Source: Verrucomicrobiales bacterium
GTDB taxonomy: Bacteria; Verrucomicrobiota; Verrucomicrobiia; Limisphaerales; F1-80-MAGS106
Direction: 5' to 3'
NCBI GenBank assembly: GCA_947487925.1
Contig: CANLCA010000030.1
Span: 1 to 11,650 of the forward strand
Length of the DNA stretch: 11,650 bases
The position numbers and the translations under genes are program-made. The notes below the pieces were generated by a model. It was not told the DNA's origin. It made no database searches and worked only from the letters and a program-made list of their open reading frames with translations. The first letter of the stretch is position 1. Every line of letters starts with the position of its first letter. This document shows, piece by piece, positions 6,624-11,650 of this stretch.

Positions 6624-7022
6624 TCAATCGGAGATTCGCGCGGGTTGTGGAACATCGAGTTGCGGCTCTGTGCGCGAGGGATTTGACTCACGTCAAGGCG
6701 CGTTTGGGGTCGATCAACGGTAATCAGTCAATCGTTCATGCCGGATGGCCAAACGCGCGCCGACTACCGCGTCGCGCCTAGATCGCCGGAATCGAAACAG
6801 ACACAGAATGCCTAATCAGGCTGACCAACAGGATCCAAATCCACGATGCGATGTGCGGTCGGGAGTTCAGACCCCCTGGCAGGGCGCGATTTCGAGTTGC
6901 GTAGCAGGAATACTTTCTGAGCGGAATTCATTCTTGGCGAAGGAGCACTTGGCGAACGCGCGCTGAACGCGCCACAACATTTGACACATTCCACCACGGA
7001 GCGCCGCCTGACCACCTTGTAG
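6624..7022. other. About 400 nt without a recognisable gene
   Basis: Between the last CRISPR repeat and the ThuA remnant no open frame on either strand carries a family pattern I recognise. Short frames exist (for example 6745-6966 on + and 6867-7115 on -), but their residues are low-complexity and rich in Arg, Ser and Pro, as expected from shadow frames. No tRNA, terminator or further repeat unit is seen. It is probably decayed sequence from the same deletion or insertion events that truncated the flanking genes. Confidence 0.5.
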
Positions 7023-7024
7023 TG

Positions 7025-7043
7025 GGAGGATGAATGCTCCTCC
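7025..7043. repeat. Small perfect inverted repeat
   Basis: GGAGGA (7025-7030) and TCCTCC (7038-7043) form a 6-bp stem with a 7-nt loop at the left edge of the ThuA remnant. There is no T-tract on either side, so it is not an intrinsic terminator. It could mark the end of a small repeat element or be chance. Confidence 0.3.
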
Positions 7044-7052
7044 TTCACGAAC

Positions 7053-7316
7053 ATGAATTCGGGCATAAAGGCGCTGATCTCGGGGGACATGAGGACGCTG
7101 AAAAACCCCAAGCAAGCATCCGACACTGGCCAGCCATCAAACGGAGCATTGCCGTTGCTGTGGTATCACGAGTTCGACGGCGGGGGCGTCTTCTCCACGT
7201 GCCTTGGCCACAAGATCGAACAACACTTGGGCCCGGTGTTTCGCCAGCACCTTCTCGGCGGCATCCGATGGGTGATGGGTCACACGGCAACGCCGCCAGA
7301 CCCGATCTCTCTGTGA
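7053..7316 (+). pseudogene. ThuA-domain protein, C-terminal remnant
   Basis: An open frame from ATG 7053 to TGA 7314-7316, with no in-frame stop back to 7020. Its second half, from about 7131, reads NGALPLLWYHEFDGGGVFST then CLGHKIEQHLGPVFRQHLLG and GIRWVMGH. This is the end of ThuA-like (trehalose-utilisation) proteins: a 'PxxWxxxxDGGRxFxTxLGH' strand-loop, then a 'FRxHLLGGIxWAxG' closing helix. Full ThuA-domain proteins have about 220-280 residues, so only the last third survives; the residues before 7131 do not clearly match. It ends 38 nt before the Gfo/Idh start, and ThuA genes often sit beside Gfo/Idh and enolase genes in these bacteria. It was therefore probably the former first gene of this operon, cut by the event that left the CRISPR scar. 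Family function is uncertain (glutamine amidotransferase-like fold). Confidence 0.65.
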
Positions 7317-7354
7317 CATCCAATCTTTTGCAACCGATCCCAACCGCTCTTGCC

Positions 7355-8791
7355 ATGAAAACAAGCACCAGTAGGCTCGATCGCGATCGCAGACAGTTTC
7401 TGAAGCTCGCCGCAGCTGGCGCCTCTTTCACCTCGCTCGGATTCCCGACGATCATTTCATCCCGACTTTTCGGGGTGGAAGCGCCGAGCAAAATGATCCA
7501 GATCGCCCAAATCGGTTGTGGCAGAATTGCGACGGACATGGACATGCCCGGTGTGCTCAAGCACCCGCGACTCGCTCGCATCGTGGCGGTGGCTGATGTG
7601 GATTCCAAGCGCTCGGAGCTGGCTCGGCAGAAGATCGAGCGGTCCTACGAGAAATCGCTTTCACAAACGGTCGATGTGAAGGCCTACGGCGATTACCAAG
7701 AGGTTCTTGCCCGCAAGGACATCGACGCGGTGATGATTAGCACGCCGGACCACTGGCACGCGCAACCGGTCGTCGAAGCCGCGCTCGCGGGCAAGGACAT
7801 CTACGTGCAGAAGCCGCTCAGCTTGACCATCGCCGAGGGCCGACTCGTGAGCAATGTGGTGCGCAAGCAGAAGCGCGTGTTGCAGATCGGATCTCAGCAG
7901 CGTTCGACGGAGCAGTTCCATCGAGCCTGCGAACTCGTGCGCAACGGCATCATAGGCAAACTCAAGTCCATTCAGATCGGCCTGCCGATTGATCCCGCCG
8001 GGGGCAACGGGGCGGAGATGGTCGTGCCTTCCACGTTAAATTACGACGCCTGGCTGGGCTGCACGCCACAAACGCATTACACGGAAGACCGCGTCCATCC
8101 GCAGTCGGACGATCCAGGGAGACTGTTTGGTCGCCCGGGCTGGTTACGGCTGAACCAGTTCACCTGCGGCATGATCTCCGGCTGGGGGTCACATCATGTG
8201 GACATCTCACACTGGGGCATGGGCGTGGAGTACACTGGGCCCATAGCAGTGGACGCTGTTGCGTCGTGGCCGGGCGCAGAAAGTTTCTGGGATGTGCATG
8301 GCAAATATTCAGTGAAACTCACCTACGCAAATGGCGTGATCACCACCCTCAGCGACGAACTGCCGAATGGCGTTCGCTTCAGTGGCGAGGACGGCTGGAT
8401 CTGGGTCACCCGCGGCAGTATGAAGTCCGCGAGCGCTCTGAACGCGAGCGATCCAAAAGTGTTACGGATTCCAGACGCCGATCTGAAGCAAAGGATCCAC
8501 CGCAGTCCGAACTGGGATCATCACCTTGACTGGCTCGAAGCGGTCCGCGACCGCAAGGAGGCGGTGACGAATGTGGAGACGGGCCATCGTTCCTGCTCAG
8601 CTTGCCTAATCTCATGGATCGGGATGAAGCTCGGTCGGCCGCTAAAATGGAATCCAGTTAAGGAACAGTTCAACGACGACGAGGCGAACCGCATGCTGCA
8701 TCGACCCGAGCGCGCGCCCTACGGTGCATTCAATGCGGCGAAGGGACTCGGGCTAACAAATCCAAAACCCTTAGCAGGTCGTCGGGCATGA
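7355..8791 (+). CDS. Tat-exported Gfo/Idh/MocA family oxidoreductase
   Basis: A 478-residue protein with a Tat signal (DRRQFLK at 11-17, then a hydrophobic stretch to ~33), so it is probably folded with its cofactor in the cytoplasm and exported to the periplasm. Domains: an NAD(P)-binding Rossmann fold with QIGCGRIA (52-59), VADVD (79-83) and the STPDHWHAQ segment (129-137); the substrate domain holds the dehydrogenase lysine K153 in VQKPLS and the WGSHHVDISHWGMG segment with H281/D283. Q instead of E before K153 is, as far as I recall, common in exported members. Known relatives (for example glucose-fructose oxidoreductase, which is also exported) oxidise sugars or glycosides. The start is ATG 7355 because the Tat signal follows at once; upstream in-frame codons back to 7034 overlap the ThuA remnant and look random. 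No Shine-Dalgarno is seen. The stop overlaps the next start (ATGA). The substrate is unknown. Confidence 0.88.
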   Translation: MKTSTSRLDRDRRQFLKLAAAGASFTSLGFPTIISSRLFGVEAPSKMIQIAQIGCGRIATDMDMPGVLKHPRLARIVAVADVDSKRSELARQKIERSYEKSLSQTVDVKAYGDYQEVLARKDIDAVMISTPDHWHAQPVVEAALAGKDIYVQKPLSLTIAEGRLVSNVVRKQKRVLQIGSQQRSTEQFHRACELVRNGIIGKLKSIQIGLPIDPAGGNGAEMVVPSTLNYDAWLGCTPQTHYTEDRVHPQSDDPGRLFGRPGWLRLNQFTCGMISGWGSHHVDISHWGMGVEYTGPIAVDAVASWPGAESFWDVHGKYSVKLTYANGVITTLSDELPNGVRFSGEDGWIWVTRGSMKSASALNASDPKVLRIPDADLKQRIHRSPNWDHHLDWLEAVRDRKEAVTNVETGHRSCSACLISWIGMKLGRPLKWNPVKEQFNDDEANRMLHRPERAPYGAFNAAKGLGLTNPKPLAGRRA

Positions 8792-10032
8792 TGAGAAATG
8801 GTCAATCCGACAGACGCCCGACGCGACGGGAAGTCCTCCGCACCCTCACCACATCTGCGGCGGCCTTTGCATTGCCTTGGCCCTCTCATGCCGATGCCAC
8901 TATGAACGTGAAGATCGTCAAAGTTGAAAGTTTCCCCATCAGCTATCCGGTCATTGGGCGGTTCAAATTCTTTGAAGGCCCGCCAGGCCATCCGATGGGG
9001 CGTGCGGCGGTGGTCGTGAAACTCAAGGCTGATAACGGAGCCGTCGGTTGGGGCCAGAGTGTACCGATCCCAAAGTGGAGTTACGAGACATTAGAGACGG
9101 TTCACTCCACGCTCACGCGCCACCTCACGCCGGAGTTGCTAGGCCGCGATCCGTTCGATGTCGAAGGTATCCACGCCGCCATGAATCGCGCCGTAGCGCC
9201 TTCGTTTTCCACCGGACAACCGATTTGCAAAGCGGGGGTAGACCTCGCACTGTTCGATCTCACTGGCAAGCTGCTCAAACAGTCCGCATCGAACCGATGG
9301 AACCGCATCGGTCGGGACAGACTCACACTCAGTTGGACACTCAATCCACGCACACTCGACGAGGTCGAACCGCTCATCGCCCAGGGCTTGGGGCGCGGCT
9401 ACCGACACTTCAACGTCAAGGTCGCTCCCGATCAGAAGTTCGATCTCGAACTCTGCCGTCTCGTGAAGCGCCTTGTGCCCGCTGGCTTTCTCTGGGCCGA
9501 CGCGAACGGTGGCTACGACTTGGAGACCGCGCTCGCCGTCGCGCCCAAGCTCGCGGACCTCGGCGTGCCCGTGCTGGAACAGCCGCTTCCGGCCAATCGC
9601 CTTACCGGCTATCGCCGCCTGAAGAAGCAGGGCGCGCTGCCCATCATCATGGACGAGGGCGTGGTGTCATCGGTCGAGTTGGAGGAGTTCATCAAGTTAG
9701 ACTTGCTCGATGGCGTGGCCATGAAGCCCGCCCGTTGCGGCGGGATCACCGAAGCCCGCCGACAGATTGAAATCGTCCAGCGCGCAGGCCTGATGTTTCT
9801 CGGCAGCGGGCTGACCGACCCGGACATTTCGCTCGCTGCCTCGCTCGTTCTCTACGGAGCTTACGATTTGAAATATCCCGCCGCGCTAAACGGCCCGCAG
9901 TTCCTCAGCGGCAGCATTCTCAATCATCCTTTTGAGGTCAAGAACGGTGAACTCATGTTGCCGAGGGGCCACGGCCTCGGCCTGGAAGTCGACGAATCCA
10001 AGCTGCGAGAGTTGTTGGTGAAAGACTTATGA
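8788..10032 (+). CDS. Tat-exported enolase-superfamily enzyme (mandelate racemase/muconate lactonizing type)
   Basis: A 414-residue protein with a twin-arginine signal TRREVLR (12-18) and an alanine-rich hydrophobic stretch, predicted periplasmic. The enolase capping domain runs ~38-160 and the barrel ~180-400. Active-site residues fit the muconate lactonizing subgroup: K211 in FNVKVAP, Mg ligands D238 (WADANGG), E264 (LEQPLP) and D289 (IMDEG), and the opposite lysine K313 in AMKPARCGG. The usual first lysine of the KxK motif is Asn209. Such enzymes abstract the proton alpha to a carboxylate (epimerases, cycloisomerases, sugar-acid dehydratases); sequence does not choose among these. It starts at the ATG of an ATGATGA that overlaps the Gfo/Idh stop and ends with an ATGA overlap into the DUF6807 gene, so the three are surely one operon. 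An exported member of this mostly cytoplasmic superfamily is notable. Confidence 0.85.
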   Translation: MMRNGQSDRRPTRREVLRTLTTSAAAFALPWPSHADATMNVKIVKVESFPISYPVIGRFKFFEGPPGHPMGRAAVVVKLKADNGAVGWGQSVPIPKWSYETLETVHSTLTRHLTPELLGRDPFDVEGIHAAMNRAVAPSFSTGQPICKAGVDLALFDLTGKLLKQSASNRWNRIGRDRLTLSWTLNPRTLDEVEPLIAQGLGRGYRHFNVKVAPDQKFDLELCRLVKRLVPAGFLWADANGGYDLETALAVAPKLADLGVPVLEQPLPANRLTGYRRLKKQGALPIIMDEGVVSSVELEEFIKLDLLDGVAMKPARCGGITEARRQIEIVQRAGLMFLGSGLTDPDISLAASLVLYGAYDLKYPAALNGPQFLSGSILNHPFEVKNGELMLPRGHGLGLEVDESKLRELLVKDL

Positions 10033-11036
10033 GAGCTTTACTCAACACTCGAAGTCCACGGTGCGACAGGCCTGACATCGCTCTGGTTTTCTTAACAACG
10101 AAGACCGTGCTCGCCACACTTTTATTCGCTGCGATTCTACCCATCATAACCACGAGCGCCGCCGACTCCTTTCGCTTCACTAAAACGTCGGGCAAGTCGC
10201 TCGCTTTGTTTGAAGGCGACCGGCCCGTGTTTGTTTATAACCACGGAGTGATCCACAAGCCTGGCGTGCCCGTCGACCGCGAGCGCAGCACTTACGTGCA
10301 TCCGCTCTATGGGCTCGAGGGCGAAGTGCTCACGGATGATTTCCCGAAGGACCACTACCATCACCGCGGCCTTTTCTGGGCATGGCCGCACGTTCGCATC
10401 GGCGAGCAACACTATGATCTCTGGATGCTCAAGGGCATCGAACAACGCTTCGTGCGCTGGCTCGCGCGCAAGGCTGGCGCCGACGGCGCAACGCTCGGAG
10501 TGGAGAACGGCTGGTATGTGGGCAACCGCAAAGTCGTGCGGGAACAAGTTTGGTTCCGCGCTGGACCCTCGGTCAAAGATGAGCGGGTGTTGGACCTCGA
10601 ACTCCTCTGGGTTCCGCTCGGCACACCGATCACGCTCGAAGGCGCGGAAGGGAAAAGCTACGGCGGACTCACGCTGCGTTTCGCCCCGCGCACCAACACC
10701 GTCATCACTACGCCGCTCGGCCAGGGTGGTGAGGATCTCACGATCACGCGACTTCCGTGGGCCGATCTTTCCGCGCGCTTTGCTGGCCGTGCTCAGGCCA
10801 GCGGTGCTGCCATCTTTGTCGCGCCGGACCATCCCGATTATCCGCCGGAATGGCTCACGCGCCACTACGGGGTGCTCTGCCTAGGCTGGCCTGGCGTGAA
10901 GCCGCAGACTTTTCAGCCCGGTGAAACCATCCGCTGCCGATACCGCATCTGGATTCACCGCGGCGTGCCGGATGTGGAGCGCGTGAGCCGGGCCTACGGT
11001 CAATTTGAACGAACCACGCGCGCGCGCGCAAAGTGA
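10029..11036 (+). CDS. Exported DUF6807 (PmoA-like) family protein
   Basis: A 335-residue protein. A hydrophobic signal peptide lies at about residues 19-44 (TVLATLLFAAILPI core) with likely Sec cleavage near TTSA-AD; the N-terminus is long because the only good start is the ATG overlapping the previous stop. The mature part shows family hallmarks as I recall them: RPVFVYNHG (65-73), YVHPLYGLEGEVLTDDFP (89-106), the His cluster DHYHHRGLFWAW (108-119), YGGLTLRF (211-218) and the DHPDYPPEWLTRHYG region (267-281). The His-rich motif could bind a metal or form an active site, but no member's reaction is known to me. These proteins are often named PmoA in databases, with no demonstrated link to methane monooxygenase. 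Membership of a sugar-oxidation operon suggests a role in glycan or glycoside breakdown. Confidence 0.8.
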   Translation: MRALLNTRSPRCDRPDIALVFLTTKTVLATLLFAAILPIITTSAADSFRFTKTSGKSLALFEGDRPVFVYNHGVIHKPGVPVDRERSTYVHPLYGLEGEVLTDDFPKDHYHHRGLFWAWPHVRIGEQHYDLWMLKGIEQRFVRWLARKAGADGATLGVENGWYVGNRKVVREQVWFRAGPSVKDERVLDLELLWVPLGTPITLEGAEGKSYGGLTLRFAPRTNTVITTPLGQGGEDLTITRLPWADLSARFAGRAQASGAAIFVAPDHPDYPPEWLTRHYGVLCLGWPGVKPQTFQPGETIRCRYRIWIHRGVPDVERVSRAYGQFERTTRARAK

Positions 11037-11041
11037 GGAGG
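11036..11041 (+). promoter_or_regulatory. Ribosome binding site for the second Gfo/Idh gene
   Basis: AGGAGG lies immediately after the DUF6807 stop and 11 nt before a GTG at 11053. It is one of the few clear Shine-Dalgarno sequences in this window, and it favours the GTG 11053 start over the TTG at 11005 inside the previous gene. Confidence 0.6.
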
Positions 11042-11052
11042 TTGGACAACTT

Positions 11053-11397
11053 GTGAACCAATTACCTCGAAGAGCATCCCTGAAAACGGCGGCGGCCGCG
11101 ACCGCCTGTTCGGTTTCCACGCCGAAACTGTTGTCGCAAACTTTAGACGGGACGGCTCATGCGCTCACCGCCGACCCCAACGCGCGCTTGGTCGCTATCT
11201 CCGAAATCTCTCTGGATCGCATTCACACCAAATGCGAAGCCATAACATCGCTGAACGGCATGCAAGTCACCCCGGACGATGGCCGTTCCTTCATCGGCCT
11301 CGACGGGTACAAGCACCTCATCAAGTCCTCTGACGTGGTGCTGATACCGAACGTGGCCGAATTCCATCCTGGCACACAATGGCAGCGGTTCGCATAA
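11053..11397 (+). pseudogene. Gfo/Idh/MocA oxidoreductase, internally deleted and truncated
   Basis: The 114-codon frame starts with a Tat-like signal (LPRRASLKTAAAATACS, residues 4-20) and passes directly into a Rossmann-domain middle: LTADPNARLVAISEISLDRI, then GRSFIGLDGYKHLIKSSDVV and LIPNVAEFHP. Other family members have an IGCGGRG-type dinucleotide loop between the signal and the LTADPNARLVA strand; here LLSQTLDGTAHA stands in its place, so the loop seems lost in an in-frame deletion. The frame stops at 11395-11397, where the EKP motif region and the whole substrate domain (~300 residues) should begin. It lies 16 nt after DUF6807 and was presumably the fourth gene of the operon. It resembles a different Gfo/Idh subgroup from the intact copy at 7355, so it is not a simple duplicate. 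Confidence 0.7.
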
Positions 11398-11650
11398 GTC
11401 GACGGAGTCCAGGCACGTTCTCGATCTACATCATGGCCCCGAACGATCGGAAGAGCTTATCCGGGCAGGGCGGTTCACGGTGTCTGAAGGCCGATTGCCG
11501 CCGGTTCGCAAAGTCCGTTTAACCTTAAAACGGCAGTTGAACCTCCAGAAGATTTGCAAAAGCCTGGATGAGAAAGGTTTGACGAAGAGGGAGGCATATC
11601 CCTTGTGGATCTGGTGACTGATTCGGAAAAACTTTATCGCCGGGATCTTG
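11398..11650. other. Unassigned 253 nt at the right edge
   Basis: No family is recognised. One + strand frame open from within the preceding pseudogene runs to TGA 11615-11617 and contains GRLPPVRKVRLTLKRQLNLQ then KICKSLDEKGLTKREAYPLW, a protein-like basic stretch. A second frame carries GISLVDLVTDSEKLYRRDL to the window edge. These two may be halves of one frameshifted gene, or unrelated. The base after the pseudogene stop reads VDGVQA in the same frame, weakly like the segment after EKP in Gfo/Idh proteins. None of this supports a gene call. Confidence 0.35.

Noticed and set aside
6656..6686. A third, degenerate CRISPR repeat at the next expected position (6656-6659).
   Set aside because: Only about ten of 29 positions match and the phase is off by 3 nt; this is near chance for GC-rich sequence.
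6314..6691. Minus-strand 125-codon open frame over cas2e and the array.
   Set aside because: It is the complement of cas2e and the palindromic repeats; the repeated 'SPRGWG/LPTRVG' residues come from the CRISPR repeats themselves.
6812..7126. Minus-strand open frames in the gene-poor stretch.
   Set aside because: They run over the ThuA remnant edge, have no recognisable family pattern and no good start signal, so they are treated as shadow frames.
7034..7354. Upstream start (7034) for the Gfo/Idh gene, adding 107 residues.
   Set aside because: The added residues overlap the ThuA remnant in another frame, look random, and would bury the Tat signal that starts just after ATG 7355.
9048..9770. 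240-codon + strand frame inside the enolase-superfamily gene.
   Set aside because: Very Arg/His/Pro-rich shadow frame of GC-rich coding DNA; the enclosing gene has full catalytic motifs.
10137..10865. 242-codon minus-strand frame opposite the DUF6807 gene.
   Set aside because: Antisense shadow with no recognised motif; the + strand gene has a signal peptide and operon overlap.

Overview
The window looks like about 11.6 kb of chromosome from a moderately GC-rich Gram-negative bacterium, most likely a member of Verrucomicrobiota or a related PVC lineage. That guess rests on the secreted Gfo/Idh/MocA oxidoreductase, ThuA-type and DUF6807 (PmoA-like) genes, which are typical of those bacteria, and on how few genes have a clear Shine-Dalgarno sequence. 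It is inferred from gene content and not proven.

Left part (1-5790) is ordinary housekeeping sequence. It starts with the last ~380 codons of a xylulokinase-type FGGY sugar kinase. Next is a short ribosome hibernation factor (hpf) ending at a strong intrinsic terminator. Then comes a tight three-gene run: a metal-dependent amidohydrolase, bioF and bioA. The gap is 2 nt between the first two, and bioF and bioA overlap by 4 nt. A tRNA-Ser(CGA) on the minus strand faces the end of bioA.

Middle part (5791-7350) is a scar of decayed mobile and defence DNA. It begins directly beside the 5' end of the tRNA with what looks like the N-terminal arm-binding part of a tyrosine recombinase. It continues with a type I-E cas2 broken by a 1-nt frameshift, a short leader, and a minimal CRISPR of two identical 29-nt repeats around one 32-nt spacer. 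No cas1, cas3 or Cascade genes are visible. About 400 nt without a recognisable gene follow, then the orphan C-terminal end of a ThuA-domain protein.

Right part (7355-11650) is a compact operon of exported catabolic proteins. It encodes a Tat-exported Gfo/Idh/MocA oxidoreductase, a Tat-exported enolase-superfamily (mandelate racemase/muconate lactonizing) enzyme and a Sec-exported DUF6807 protein, with ATGA stop/start overlaps at both junctions. A second Gfo/Idh/MocA gene follows, but it lacks its nucleotide-binding loop and stops early, so it is a remnant. The last ~250 nt hold no gene I can identify. The intact genes suggest oxidation of a sugar or sugar acid and its proton-abstraction chemistry outside the cytoplasm. 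The substrate cannot be read from the sequence.
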